This document shows, piece by piece, positions 30,263 through 43,563 of a DNA stretch of 64,000 bases. The first letter of the stretch is position 1. Every line of letters starts with the position of its first letter. A program made the translations under genes and the position numbers. This DNA comes from Trametopsis cervina (taxonomy: Eukaryota; Basidiomycota; Agaricomycetes; Polyporales; Irpicaceae): NCBI GenBank assembly GCA_022385755.1, contig MU278387.1:32715-96714 (forward strand), in the 5' to 3' direction. The notes under the pieces are model-generated. The model worked only from the letters and a program-made list of their open reading frames with translations. It ran no database searches and was not told where the DNA came from.

Positions 30263-33200
30263 ATGGACCTCCAGACGTTGTCCAACCTGTTCGCATCTAC
30301 GTACAATGCAGATCCTAATGTTCAAAAGAGCGGCGAGCTGCAGATCCGCAAGGTATGCGCGTACGCGTCATTCGTTTCGTTCTGGCTGTCTGAACATTTT
30401 CGCCGTCGTTAGTTGGGTGCGCAGGAGGGCATGTTGACTGCCTTGTTGCAGATCATCGGGAATGATAACGTTGAACTGTACGTGCTTCGCGCGTGTATTC
30501 CTCATTCCCACTGAGAATATTGCAGTGCCACACGCCAGGCAGGTGTCGTCTACCTAAAGAATCGCGTATACACGTCGTACTTCGTCGACCCCACCAGCCC
30601 GCGTCCTGACCAAGTACCGATTCCATCATCAGACCGTGCCGCCCTCAAGTCGTCGCTCCTACCCCTCCTTGCTGCATCGCCATCGCGCGCGATTACTGTC
30701 CAGCTTGCCAGTACACTAAAAAATATCGTTGCTCGCGATTTCCCGGATCAATGGCCGTCGTTGTTGGAGGATGTGAAAAGACTCCTGGCGAGTAGTAATA
30801 TTCGTGAGGTTGTTGCGGGCTGTGTGGCAGCGTTGGAGATGGTGAGAGCGTTCCGGTGAGCAGAAGCAATACTTTCGTGTAGCGTTTTGTGTATCTGAGA
30901 CCGCGCCAGTTTCCGTCAAACCGCAGACATTCTCCCAGAGCTCGCCTCACAACTCTTCCCCACATTAGTCAACATTGCCACCCAGCTACTCACGACTCCT
31001 CCCGCCAATGCCAGTCAAGAAATTCCATTCATGCTTCATCTGATTCTGAAGACGTACAAGACTAGCATCGTTCTCCACCTGAGCGCTCATCAACAAAGCC
31101 CGGAAAGTCTTGTGCCGTGGGGTCGTCTGCTGTTCCAGGTTGTCAACCTTCAGATACCGAAGGATGCTGTTCCTGAGGACGAAGACGATCGTGAGAAGAG
31201 TGAATGGTGGAAAGCCAAGAAGTGGGCATATGGCATTCTTGGCCGTCTCTTCAACCGCTTCGGGAATCCCTCTCAACTGCCAAGCTCCATGCAGAAGGAG
31301 TATGCTGCATTTGCTCAACATTTCGTGACGAGCTTTGCTCCCGAAATCTTCAAGATTTATCTGCAGCAGGTTGAGCTGTTTGTATCCGGGCGTGCGTGGC
31401 TATCAAAGAAATGCCAATACCAGATCTTCGCGTTCTTCACTGAATGGTGCGTGTGTTATGATTCGCTATCTGCCCTGTGCATCGGCTCATCCGTGGTCCA
31501 GTGTGAAACCCAAATCGACGTGGGCTATGGTCAAGCCTCACTTTGAGACTCTTGTTTCCTCTTATGTGTTCCCCCAGCTTTGCTTCAACAGCACTAAACA
31601 AGAACAATGGAATACCGACCCCATTGATTACGTCCGACTCTCTGTTGGTAAGTACAAATCTCTGCCTGCGTCATGAGATGTACACGCTTAACACCTGCTT
31701 CACTAGATGAGTTTGAGGCGTTCGATACACCCGTTTCTGCTGCGACGACATTCCTACTTTCGCTGACTAGCAACCGCACTAAGATCACCTTCCTCCCCAT
31801 TCTTGCCTTTATCAACCGCGTTCTCAGCTCGTCAGTTCATATATATGTCGCTATAGTGCGAGACATGCTCACGTATATTTTTTTTAGGAAACCCGCGGCA
31901 CCTCAACGCTTCGGTGCTCTGAACATGACGGCTGCCCTCGGACCGTTCATCATGCGCCACCCGGACGTCAAGGACAGCATGGAGCAATTCTTGGTTTCAA
32001 ATGTTATCCCTGAGTTCACCGCCGGTGAGCCATACATGCGTGCAATTGTGCGTTGACATTCGGGCATGAAACTCTGCAACACGTACTGAGTGGCACGGTT
32101 TGTTACAGGCTTGCGAGGTGCTTGGCACGGTCGAGAAGTCAGGTCTGACTTGGACCAACGATAGCGTGAGACGGTCACCACATTCTTTGCCTGCACGATG
32201 TGTTAAAACGAACCACAGAACCTTCGCGCTGCCTTCCAATCGGTCACCACATGTCTTGATGATGCAGAGCTTCCCGTTCGCGTTCAGGCAGCTTTGGCGG
32301 TCACCGAGATGGTCACAATGCATCAGTCAGGTATGTTTTGCGCCAGCATCGAAGTCCATTTACTCAAGGAAAATCAATAGTGAAAGAGGCTGTTGGTCCT
32401 CAAGTCGGCAAAGTCATCCAAAGTAAGTGGCAGAGCGCGACAAGTTCCTTGAGATCTGACGGAGATGAACATTACTCGTATAGCTTTGCTCAAGCTGTCA
32501 GAAGAGACTGACTTGGACATTCTGAACGGCTGCATGGAGACAATGGTTGAAAACTACCAACCCGAGTTGTTGCCCGTTGCAGCCGAACTCACTGCTCGTC
32601 TGGTACGTTTCTCGTGCATTATATGTGGAATGTATACTCATCTACGGCTCATGATAAGTGTGAGACGTACACACGACTTGCTCGGGAGAGTATTGCCCTC
32701 GATGAGGCTGAAGGTGGAAACTTAGATCTCGACAGGATTATGGAACAGGATGGTGGTGAAGACAAGATCTTTGCCGCTATGGGCGTTGCCAAGACTATTG
32801 GCACCGTAAGCCCTTTCCGACTTCTATGGCAGGGACGACGTTGACCCTTCGCTATAGGTTGTCAACGCCGTAGACAGCTCGCCGGAGATTCTTGCGCAAG
32901 TTCAAGAAATTATCATTCCCATCATTACGCTCACTCTAGAGAACAAGTTACTTGGTATGTCTGGGTGATTCCGCCCATATTATCTGACCTCCGTATTGAT
33001 ATGTGAAATGCCCATAGATCTTTTTGACAACATGTACGAGCTTGTTGACAGCTTGACGTTCAAGCTTCGCAATGTCTCCAATTCTATGTGGCCGATTTAT
33101 GAGTTGACTTACAAACTGTTCAAGTCCGACGCAGTTGATTTCCTCGATGGTATGCACGCCTTTCTCGACCCCAATGCACTCCTTTCACCACGCGATGCCG

Positions 33201-34461
33201 TCATTCCAGAAATGCTACCGTCTTTGGACAACTTCGTCTCCTTCGGCGGCGACGTCTTCAAGAGCCGCCAAGACTATAGACAGATGGCTCTCGACATCTA
33301 CACGACTGCTATCACGAGCGAGCATCTCGGTGAGAATGATGCGGTGAACGGCTGCAAACTGGCTGAGTCCCTGCTGCTCAATCTCCGTGGCTTCTTCGAT
33401 GAGGTATGGCGTCGAACTGTATAATCTGTGTTGCTGCTTACTCAATATCTTCTCTCACAGGGTCTGCAACCCATCATCAACACGGCTCTGACAATTCTTG
33501 ACAGCGCCGAGACTCGTTCCTTGCGCCTCGCAAATCTCGAGGTCTTGATTAACAGCTTATTGTACAACCCTGCGGCTGCCCTCCACATCATGGAGTCTAT
33601 TCAACCGGGTACCTCGAAAATTGTCTTCGACAAGTGGTTCGAGGCCATCAACAATACCACTCGTCTGCCTCGCGTCCACGATAAGAAGCTGTGCATAATG
33701 GCTCTCTGTGCGCTCCTCGAGATGGACCCTGCTGCAGTCCCTGAGCCAGTCCGCGAAGGGTGGCCCCAGATTGTCGCTGGTGCCTTGCACGTCTTCAAGG
33801 ATCTACCTAAGGCAATTGAAGGTAAGTCGGTCGATCGTTCTGCCAAGCTGGGCTGCCACTGAAATGGCGACATTTGTGCAGCTCGTAAGGAATTGGAGAG
33901 CGCTTTCCACAATGATGACGAGTCCGATGGTGACTTTGAGGATGGCCTGCTCAACTTAGGCGACGAAGAAGGTAAGCACCGTGACAATATCTGCCGTGGT
34001 CAATAGGCTAACGCTATCGGACAGACGACGTCTGGGACTCAGACTCCGCATACATCGAGATGCTAGCCAATGAGGTGAGGCTTGTTGACAATTCTACTCT
34101 ATCAAACATCCTAATTTGTGGACGATCTAGGGCGCCCGTCTCCGTGAGAAGTCTCAAAGGCAGGTAATCGGCACCGGGGACGACGAATCAATATCGTCTG
34201 AAGACTCTGATATTGATGAAGAGCTGGGCTACATCAGTCCTCTCGACACCGTAGACCCATATGTGGTATTCAAGCAAGCTCTTACGAGTAGGTGTTTGCT
34301 ACGCTCAGACTGAATACACACTGATGATGGCGCAGCGTTCCAAATGAAGGATGGAAACAGCTATCAAAAAGCTACCACTTCGCTTACGCCCGAGCAGCAG
34401 ATGTTGCTTATGGAGGTTATGAAAATTGCGGAAGAACGCTCTCAGACTCCTCAAGCTTAGA
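30263..34461 (+). CDS. Importin-beta family karyopherin (importin-7/8, Nmd5/Sxm1 type)
   Basis: A gene of many exons, beginning 30263-30352, 30413-30477 and 30526 onward, each bounded by short introns; I estimate a protein of roughly 1,000-1,050 residues, as usual for this family. The N-terminal HEAT region with the importin N-domain reads LQTLSNLFASTYNADPN, then QAGVVYLKNRVYTSYF. The middle has WWKAKKWAYGILGRLFNRFGNP and FAQHFVTSFAPEI, and later helices such as DLFDNMYELVDSLTFKL and MWPIYELTYKLF. The C-terminus is strongly acidic (NDDESDGDFEDGLL, GDEEDDVWDSD, SSEDSDIDEELGYI), as in importin-7/8, and ends EVMKIAEERSQTPQA. These proteins use Ran-GTP to carry ribosomal proteins, histones, MAP kinases or TBP into the nucleus. 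Exact cargo and Nmd5 versus Sxm1 identity remain open. Confidence 0.92.
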
Positions 34462-35349
34462 TCGTGTTTTTGTGTCTCTGTCGTGCTATGTCGCCCTGTT
34501 TCGTCTTTGTGCTTTCATTATTCTATCCCGTCATGTCTCGTTTGTCATCTGTAATCGCAAGTCGTTTGGATCCTCGTACGGATTATCAGTAAACTTTTAC
34601 GCGGAAGTGCTGTGCGGATTTTTCTCTGAGCCGTCCGTTGATTCCAGGAACTGGAAGATTTAGCATGACTGTGGAACATGCTAACTCGGAGGCTAGAGAC
34701 GGTAAGTGTGGTCGGACGAGCGTCTGACAGCTCACGCAACCTGACGCAAAAAGTGAGGAACGTCTCACCTTGCAGCACTTCACTCTTGGCTGGTATTAAT
34801 GGCTTTTTGTGTGTATAGATGATAAGCAACACAGATAACATCTATACCGTTACAAATCAAAGGTCAGCTGAAGATGCACATCATGCGCCAGTTCAGGATA
34901 CACTCCCATAGGCCCGTACCGCAGCGGCACACATCCTGGATAACTCACGCGAAGCATAAAGGCGGAGGATTATCGCCTTCTGGCTTTTATAAGCCGCCAT
35001 AAACATATGTTCCAGACGTCCGGCATCTGTGTGAGTTTCGCTGCCATCTTCTGTCGGTGTCGCCATTTGGCTCCCGTCGCGCGTGCTAACTGCTACCCTA
35101 GGTATGAGTGTAACCTTTGCCCGTATGTCGCAATGGCCCAGCAACCCTCTTGTGTAATCGCTCGCACTTGCTACTAGACGAGACTTACGGCCCCACGCTG
35201 AACGGCAGCGGCGGCAGGGCACACTTTGAGCTCAGGCACAATTCTCGTGTACGCTCCCCCTGCGATAAGTAGCTGGTATTTAAAGGCTGGCATTGCTTCG
35301 AATGCAAGACGTATAGCTCACCTACCAGCGTCGTCTCGCACACACCACA
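34462..35349. other. Intergenic region, no gene recognised
   Basis: About 0.9 kb between the karyopherin stop and the next ATG. Short minus-strand frames (34841-34545, 35222-34893) have no domain. The 3' part must hold the terminator of the karyopherin gene and the promoter of the transporter. Confidence 0.5.
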
Positions 35350-37524
35350 ATGGCGACTGTTCCTTTCTCAGAGCCCTCCGATGCGAAGGGCCCAGTGGGC
35401 GTTCCTCTCTCCCCGTCTTCTTCTATCCTCAAATCCCCGCTCAAGGATTCGGCGAGCTCAACGTCTGTTGACACCTCCGAGCTGCTCCCAGCTATCGACG
35501 AGAAACCACGCTTTACAGACTTGCTCTTCCGCCGCAATGTCAACTCAATCAGTCCAGACGCTATTTCCACTCGCAAGAGTGTATATGACGATCCGCATCT
35601 GGCTAAACACTACTGGCCTTCAGCCAAATATGAGAACCTGCACCGGTTTGATCCCAACGCGCGATGGACATACAAGGAAGAAAGAGTGAGTATCTCCCTG
35701 TGTCTCCGTTATACAGTTTGCTGAACGCTCTCTCTAGTCAATCGTCCGCAAAATTGATTGGCGTGTAATGCTTTGGGCAGCAATCAGCTTTTCCGCAGTA
35801 TGTAATTAAGCTTCCTTAACGTGAACTTTGATTGACGTGATCCTAGCTCAACATTGATCGTGGCAATCTGAGCCAAGCCAACACAGACAACTTCCTCCCC
35901 GACTTGCACATGACCACCGATGACTACAACCTCGGAAACACTGTGTTCCGTGTGGCCTTCTTGCTCGCTGAGCTTCCGAGTCAACTTGTTAGCAAAAAGG
36001 TGTGCAGTATCATGTCCTCACGTGAGGACAGTCACTCATGATACTTTAGGTCGGACCTGATCGCTGGATACCTACGCAAATGTGCCTATGGTGTACGTAC
36101 GAGAACTACTGAGTGCGGGTGCGGAAAGCTGATCTCTCTTCTCAGCAATCGTAACCTTGGGTCAGTTCTGGCTATCCGGAAAGAAGAGTTTCCTCGTCTG
36201 CCGTGCTTTGCTTGGGTTCATCCAGGGTGGCTTCATCCCCGACCTCATTCTCTATCTCTCGTGTAAGATTCAGAGCTCTCCTCGCAGCCGCGATCAGATG
36301 TCTAACCTACCTACGCAGACTACTACACGAAGACTGAGCTGCCCATCCGGTTGGCTTTCTTCTGGATGTCATCAAACGTGTGTAGTATCATCGCCAGCTT
36401 CATCGCATACGGTGTCCTCCACATGCGTGGAGTACTGGGCAGAGCGGGATGGAGATGGCTGTTCCTCGTTGAGTACGTCGGAGAACCCTCTTGGTGCCGA
36501 TACACCTCACTGACCCTACTCCTCAACCAGGGGTATCCTGACGCTGACTATTGGGTTCGCGACTTTCTTCATGATGCCGCCCTCTCCGACACAGACGAAG
36601 AAGTGGTTCAGGCCAAATGGATGGTTCACCGAACGGGAGGAGACAATCATCGTCTCCCGTGTACTTCGTGATGACCCCACTAAGGGTGATATGCACAACC
36701 GAGAGGGTCTCACCATCAAGCGCCTTTGGAAGGCTGTCTTGGACTACGATCTGTGGCCGCTTTACGCTCTGTAAGTCTCCTTACGGCCACCGATGCCTTT
36801 CACGTACTCACCTCTTTTGTAGCGGTCTCATGTTCGGTATTCCGATATCGCCCCCTGGATCATACCTGACTTTGTCCCTGCGTAATCTTGGATTTGGCAC
36901 CTTCGAGACGAATCTGCTCACTATCCCGTCTACGGTTTTGGGCTTCATCTCGATGTTCCTCATCACACTCTTATCGGAAGCCGTCAACGATCGAGCTATC
37001 GTGTCCATGGTTGAGGACATCTGGGCTCTTCCGTTCCTAGTTGCCTTATACTGCCTACCCGAACATCCAAACCAGTGGATCTACTACGTGCGTCGTCTCT
37101 ATTCATGACATTGCTTTACGGTTGTATTAACGCGCGGATACAGGGTCTCGCTACTGCGCTCCTCTCATATCCCTACACACATCCCATCCAAGTCGGATGG
37201 TGCTCCCGAAACTCTGGTGCAGTCGCCAGCCGAACAGTCAACGCGTCCCTCTACAACATGTTCGTGCAGCTGAGCTCCGTCATCTCCGCCAATATCTACC
37301 GCAAGGACGACGCCCCGCGATACCGCCGTGGAAACAGAGTGCTCATTAGCATTGCCGTCTTCAACCTCGTCGTACTGTACCCCGGCACGAAAATGTACTA
37401 CATCTGGCGCAACAAGCAGCGCGAGCGCGTCTGGAGCGCGATGACACCGGAGGAGCAGGCGCATTACCTGGAGACGACGACGGATGTAGGGAATCGCAGG
37501 CTCGATTTCAGGTTTGCGCATTAG
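35350..37524 (+). CDS. MFS transporter of the anion:cation symporter (Dal5/allantoate permease-like) family
   Basis: A multi-exon gene. Exon 1 encodes a long Ser/Pro-rich cytoplasmic N-terminus ([17 protein letters not shown]) and the family lead-in [12 protein letters not shown], which splices to [18 protein letters not shown]. Next come [20 protein letters not shown] (helix 1 and the DRGN.s.A motif typical of Dal5-like proteins), [31 protein letters not shown] and [17 protein letters not shown]. The C-terminal half has [17 protein letters not shown] and [21 protein letters not shown], and ends with a tail containing [15 protein letters not shown]. Such plasma-membrane proteins import organic anions such as allantoate, nicotinate or small peptides with protons. 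The specific substrate is not evident. Confidence 0.9.
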
Positions 37525-37775
37525 AATCTACATGTAAAATTATCACGATGTACACGTTCTCGCACTTCAAGATGGGTAGGGTAGGGTAGCATATAGCATT
37601 TTCTCGGTCTCTCAGTCTCGGTCTCAATTCACGATTTCTCTCTCAATTCATTCAATCTTCTATCTCTGTATGTTGTGTGCGTTGTAAAAGATGCAGAATA
37701 AATACGTGTAAGCTTATTGACTGTTATTACAGCACTGAAGTGACATAAGATAAAGCCCATCTAAATCCCAATAAA

Positions 37776-39932
37776 TTACCTTCGCTGCGATATAACCACC
37801 TTCAGTGGATGCTCGAATATAGTAGCACGAACATGCGAGATGCCGCCTAGGAACTGTGCGCCGTCGAAGCCCGGTGCGAAGTGTATGTCGTACTGTTTGA
37901 ACAGCCTAGCGGTGCAGTACCGCAACATCCTTTTTGCTAAGTTCTTTCCCAAGCATCCAAACGTACCTAAGGAGGCAGTCGTACCGCTAAGCAAATCTTT
38001 ATAGGAATATGTATAGAAAAATACTCACCAGCGGAGAATGCGAGGATTGCAGACTTGTTCGTATTGGTGTCTGGACCTAGACCTCCCGGCAGCCACCTCT
38101 CCGGTCTGAACGCCTCAGGGGCGGGAGAGAAGTACTCTTCTGCTGTATGCATCACATACGACGTGACGCTGATAATAGTGTCTTCTGGGACAAATACGCC
38201 GTCTATCATCGCTCCGCCCTGTGGTACCTGCCGTGGGACTGCATGGAAGGGACTGCCGATGCGGAGAGCCTCCTCGAGGACGGCTGAGAGGAACGGTAGT
38301 TCAGAAAGCGTCCTCTCATTCATGGGTTTGTCGGGGTTCGCGAAAGCTATATCAAGCTCTTCTTGCAGCCGTTGGTATACGGAGGGTTCGGAGAGAACAT
38401 AATAGACAAGCAGAACCAATGCTGCGTTGACGGTATCGGCACCTACAGCAACGCGGAATCAGTGACAGGGTTGGCGGACGCTATGAACTATAACTTGCCT
38501 GCCTGCAGAGCTAGCAGGGTATCGACAACGAGGTCGTCCATATTGATATCCTCACCAGTTAGGCCCTTCTCTCCGAGCTGGACTCAATGTTAGCGGCGGC
38601 ATGTTACACAGAGGTCCCGACCGTACCAAATATGACGCAAGGTCATCATGGTCACCGCATGTGTGCGTCATCCTCGCCGCAATAAGCTTTCTGGCGTAAG
38701 CTTCGGGCACGTTCATGGGGTTAATGCGTTGAAGTCCCGGTATCAAAGACAGGACATCCAGGAGCCACGGAATCTCGGAAAATCTATTGATCTTTTAGGT
38801 ATATTATAAAATGGAGCCTGAAATGGGACGTACACTTCGAAGGATTTGGATGCCTGTTGGGTATTGCTCAAGAATCCAATCTTGTCTCCATTAGCTAATA
38901 TCTGTCATTTTATCATCAATATGCGTCGTCACAGCCTGCACTCCACCTACCGACTCTCGGGGGCACCCCGCCATGACATCGCTCTGTCGAAGTGGTCAGC
39001 TCGAGAGTAGAGAGAAGACATTCGTGTGACGATGACGCACGAGTAGATCGAATGCCCAATAGAGGAGGATCGTCGACAGGTCGACAGTGCCATCCGCACC
39101 GACCCTTGATGGGAGAATCTCCAAGAGCTGCGTAGTGCGTCGCTCCAAGCCTGGCTGGTATTTGTCCATCCTAATATTGTGGGATCAGGGGTAAGGAGCA
39201 GAGCAATAGGTGTGCGGAGCTCACGCTGCATTTGAAAACGCCGCAGCCCACGTACGTCGTCGTACGGCATGTTCCTCCTTGGTGCGCATTGTAAACATGC
39301 CAACGCCTTTCAATCCCCCTCTGACATCGGAGTAGGCGGGCGCTTTGGGCATGGCAGAAGACGACGCGTAGATAGCGCTGACAGCACCTATGGAGCTCGC
39401 AGAAAGTGAATTTGGTCCTACGGAGTCGATTAACAAAAGTCGACCAGATTTAGTCGATGTCACACATACCAATACGAACGATGCCGCCATGTTTGCGGTG
39501 TAGGCCTCTCACGTATTCGTGTCGATGACCCGCGTTCACAATGCTTGCCATGGTAAACCCTGTGACTTTACACCAAAAAGGACCAGGGAATCGGGCAAGA
39601 GGATGCCATGGAGATATTCTCCAAAGTGCTTCGGCACAGAGAGCGACGAGAAAAGAGCGTGTGGCGGCACCCAATAGTGCGCTGGTAGTACATCCCGCAG
39701 GTGCCAGCAACGAAAGCAAAGCGAAGCCGGAGACGGTAGCGACACAGATAATGTTGGCCTTAACTTGCTGCTTATGCAGGAAGATCGCCGACGACTATAG
39801 ATAGAATAAGAAGAAGTCAATACGTCGATTAGACTTCAGTCTATACAATGGAACGGTTCTCACCAGCCCGGCCACCAGAGGATACGTGGGACTCAACAAC
39901 GCACAACCCGCACTCCCAGCTTGCGCCATCAT
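37776..39932 (-). CDS. Cytochrome P450 monooxygenase A
   Basis: A multi-exon gene on the minus strand, start ATG at 39932 (MMAQAGSAGCALL) and last exon ending 37776. P450 hallmarks in order are an N-terminal membrane segment, PWHPLARFPGPFW (proline-rich hinge), RRRTWAAAFS (helix C region), AGADTVNAAL (helix I, created by splicing), EEALRIG (ExxR), FRPERWLPG (PERF region) and FSAGTFGCLGKNLA (heme-binding Cys loop). The helix I intron (38498-38443) begins with GCAAGT, a GC-AG intron. All essential residues are present. The hinge and heme loop resemble basidiomycete families related to CYP5037-like enzymes, but I cannot fix the family. It would act in the ER with a CPR partner. It is the first of four P450s in 14 kb. 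Confidence 0.88.
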
Positions 39933-40673
39933 CTTCCACTACAGGTTTGTTGGGAGTACCTACACGAATAAGATAGAAAGCGAGATGGCCATGGTCGCCG
40001 TGAAATCGTGAATGTACTGCCCGCCATCATCATGAAACGATCACGCTGAAGTCCGGACATGGCGCATCCGCTAAAGTATGATCAGTCAGGAGCATGTTTT
40101 GCTAGTCGTAGCGCTTGTGATTGTGAAAGAATGATTAGCCCTGGTGGCGTTCTATCAGACGGATGCGATGCTCATTGCATTGAAGTTGGGATCATTGTTC
40201 GGAAATTATACAGAGCAGTTGCGGTGTGGTGTACTGTATTGTCGATACCATCGTAGTCCGCCTACCGCAGTTCCGGCATTTTTTGTCTGGATGTTCATGA
40301 TGGGTACGGAGAAGGTTAGAGCGAGATATGACGGTGAAGTTTCGGAGGTAGGTTTCGGGACGGGTACCGCTGTGGTGATGGAATAATCGCAAGCACAAAT
40401 GCGTCATTGCCGAGCGATCGCAACGAACTGTAATCACATTCCGTCGGCTATAATTCTACTGTAAAGAATGGGGGTCTCCGTGAATCGAATAATAAATATG
40501 TGCAAGAATACAGGTCTATGTGTATACAACAATCCAAGCCAGGGATACAGAACGCTGAAAAAATACATGCATAACGATAGAGTCCTCAAAGCAATTCCAA
40601 GTGAAGGGGAAGTTCGTCCGCGGGAGCTGTGCTCATTCATGATCAGCAACCTGGGCGTACCTTGTGATCAACA

Positions 40674-42736
40674 TCACAATGTGAACTTACTCATAGTAAC
40701 CCCCACAGTCGGTTTCGCCACCTGGCCCGGATACGAAGGAGAAAAGGCGAACTTTCTGACGAGAGATCTGGGGATCATGAAAATCAGAGTTCGATCAGTA
40801 AATCAATAGGCCGAGGAGTCCGGCAAGCAACGTTGCAAATTCGACCACTTACACCAGTATGATCCTGAGCTCAGACATGGCCATATCACGGCCCATGCAC
40901 GCATGGGACCCAAAGAGAAAGCTTTCGAATGCGGCAGAATTCTCCGGGCCCATTGGTTTCGTGGGGTCGAAAGTCGCCGTCTGCTTATCTTGAGCAATGT
41001 GCAGCCAGCGCTCGGGGCAAAATTCTGCGGCGTCCGGTCCCCAGTACGCCTCGTTCATGTTCATGGTGCGAATGCCGATGTAGATCATAGTCCCTGAACA
41101 TTACATCAGACGTTGTGGAGTGATCGGTAGAGTACGATCGGAGCTCACCTTTCGGAACCAACGTGCCATCGACCCATGTGTCGACCTTGGCTTCCCGGAA
41201 CGAAGTTGGTATAGGCGGGAATACACGGAGCGATTCGTGGATCACCGCTGCGAGGTATGGCAGACGGTGAAGCGGCGAGTCGCTCAGGTCTTCACTAAGA
41301 TTGTACGAGCAGACCTCCTCTCGCAAACGTGCTTGCACTTCCGGGTGCGAAGACAGCAGCCACAACGTCTGAGACATTCGGGGGTAGGATTAGACACCAT
41401 CCGAATGACCAATAGCGACGCACGCTTACCCATGACACTGCGCCAGCAATTGTTTCATGCCCTGCTCCGACGAATGCGAGAACTTGATCGACCATAGCTT
41501 CCGTAGCCTTGAGCGGATGTGAGGTGCTGTCGTCATTTCCGTGCAAGCTGCTCTCGGCGTGCGTAACGAGGGTCAAAAAGTCGCGAGCCTTTTTATCCTC
41601 GACGCCCGTGGGAGCTTCCAGGTTTTGCTTGAGTCGTCTTTCCACAATGTTGCGCGCTGCGCTTCTAATATCATGCATGGAATTGACGGTGACATAAACC
41701 GGTTCTGAGGGACAAAGATTTGTGAGTTGTTGCATAATCACGAGGGCGAAGGCCATGACATACCTAGCGCGGGTATCCATTTGGAAACGAAACTGTTCGT
41801 CCACTGGACGATACGATAGCAGAGGTCGCTCTGAAGGTAAGTATCTATGCCGGGTATCTTGAGAAGGGCAATAAATTTGGTGATGTTGATTCCTGACTGG
41901 TAGGAGAGCACTTTGTGGTAGGCGGTGGCAACATCGTCCCAGTCCTTGCCTAACTCGATGGGATCAACACCGATAATTGCGGACGCAACGACGTCTAGTG
42001 CTAATCTCGAGACTTTTTGTAGGATGAGCAGCGGTAAAATTGAATAAATTTGGGACGCATACCAAGGGGATACATGTGAATTTGCTGTTCTTCGAGTTCT
42101 TCGAGTCTCTTTTCCAGGGAGTCGCAGCACATCGTGGCGTGTTTGGCGACTGCGATGCGGGCCTGTGCAGTATTGCGCTTCGAAAACATGGGTGAGAACC
42201 AATTGCGGAGCTGTCTGTGCTCCTTTCTGGACGCAGCGAGAATTCCGTGCGAGCCGGTGGTTATTCCAAGAATTTGGGAGACCCATTTCGGCTGGAAGGT
42301 CAAATTAAGAAGCTGTTCGCCTGCAAAAAGAGCTCCTCTCACCTTTTCAAAGTGGCCATCCCTATCAGTCATTATGGCACGCATTGCTGGGATGCTGGAG
42401 AAAACGAGCCGCTCGAAGCCGAGAGGACCAACGGCTCTAACGACGCTGCCAAACTGGTGTGCCCAATCTCGTTGGATAATTCCCGCTTGTGAGCGAAGAA
42501 TGGCGGGGTAGTGCCCCCATAGTAGGTGTCCGTCGCGGAAGGACGGACCAGGAATGTGCTTCAGTGCGGAGAAGTGCCATGGTCGAATGAGAACGTAGAG
42601 GAGATAAGAAATAAATATTGTGAGGACGAAAGAGAAAACAGAAAACCAGGAAGAGAGTGCTACACTCAAAGGTCATCTCCAAGGAACGAAAGGGCAATTC
42701 AAAGGGCTTACTGAGTGTCAGGTCCAATGCAGACAT
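40674..42736 (-). CDS. Cytochrome P450 monooxygenase B
   Basis: A multi-exon gene on the minus strand. The long frame has an in-frame stop just before its first codons, so I use a short first exon (ATG at 42736, MSALDLTL) joined over a 52-nt GTAAGC..TAG intron to LSSWFSVFSFVLTIFI, the membrane anchor. Then come LKHIPGPSFRDGHLLWGHY (hinge), RKEHRQLRNWFSPMFS (helix C), VGAGHETIAGAVSW (helix I AGHET), HESLRVFPPIP (ExxR), FCPERWLH and FLFGSHACMGRDMAMSE (heme loop, Cys present). A GTAAGT donor after SELRIILV joins a final exon reading SLVRKFAFSPSYPGQV and ending at 40674. It is a different family from P450 A. Substrate unknown. Confidence 0.87.
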
Positions 42737-43257
42737 TCTGACGAAGAAGAACGGTACCGGTGCGGACGGGCTGAGAAACGAAGGTGTGAGGAGAGACGCT
42801 TGTGCGAGCCTTTTGACGAAATACACGTACGTGCGCTCCTTCCAGACGACGCGGCATGATTTCACCTGGCGAAATCGATATGCACGGGCTTCTAGGGCAG
42901 CCCACATGTCAGTGCTAGCGCGTATCCATTGTCGGAGGTGCATCATCCGCACCGCGCACATGCAAATGCTGCCGAGGAGGCAGCGCACCGGTGGGTTGCA
43001 TCACAGTCGCAAAGCGCCAACCAGCGATGGACAATCATGCAGATCAGAGCTTTACTCTTGATAATCTGGCCGCGGTGGCGGCCGTTGATTCCCGCATATG
43101 CTGGATGAGAGCTGCAGCGACAAGTCCAGAGCTAGGACGGCGATAGTATCTGCATCCATCTCATTTCACGTTGATGCTGCTGAGATATCATATCAGCCTG
43201 TAATCAATGCATACGAGGATTGACATTTGACCTGGGAAGACAGCATGATTTGCGCAG
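42737..43257. other. Intergenic region upstream of P450 B
   Basis: This holds the promoter of the minus-strand P450 B gene. A plus-strand ATG at 43027 opens a frame of about 39 codons (MDNHADQSFTLDNLAAV) that could be a first exon of the next small gene, but I found no splice donor that joins it in phase. Confidence 0.35.
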
Positions 43258-43563
43258 GATGTGAGCATCCTACCGTTTGATACTCGATACCGAGCAGCAC
43301 TTGCTTGGGAAAGCCAAGACAAAGAAGAAGATACACCTGGAGAAGTATCTGTCCGCAGGCTAATACCTGTGCAATTCATCCTTCTGCCCGACGGATCCGA
43401 AAATGAGGCCAAGAGGTTAGTCCCAATCGTGGCAGAACCCAAAGAGTATGCGAGCTTAGTCTGGTTACGTAATCTCTCCTTTGATTACCGCACAATGTCG
43501 GGGTCTGAAATCCACGAGCGCGTCGTATCCATCGTCGTAAGCGAAAGCATCCTTCAAACGTGA
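43258..43563 (+). CDS. Hypothetical protein (possible last exon), uncertain
   Basis: The frame following a TTTGCGCAG acceptor at 43249-43257 encodes about 100 residues with a protein-like composition (LPFDTRYRAALAWESQDKEE, VQFILLPDGSENEAKRLVP, EPKEYASLVWLRNLSFDY) and ends at 43563. An unspliced ATG at 43261 is also possible. No domain was recognised. A first exon may start at 43027 but the junction is unresolved. It could be a small fungal gene or a remnant. Confidence 0.35.
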   Translation, partial: DVSILPFDTRYRAALAWESQDKEEDTPGEVSVRRLIPVQFILLPDGSENEAKRLVPIVAEPKEYASLVWLRNLSFDYRTMSGSEIHERVVSIVVSESILQT

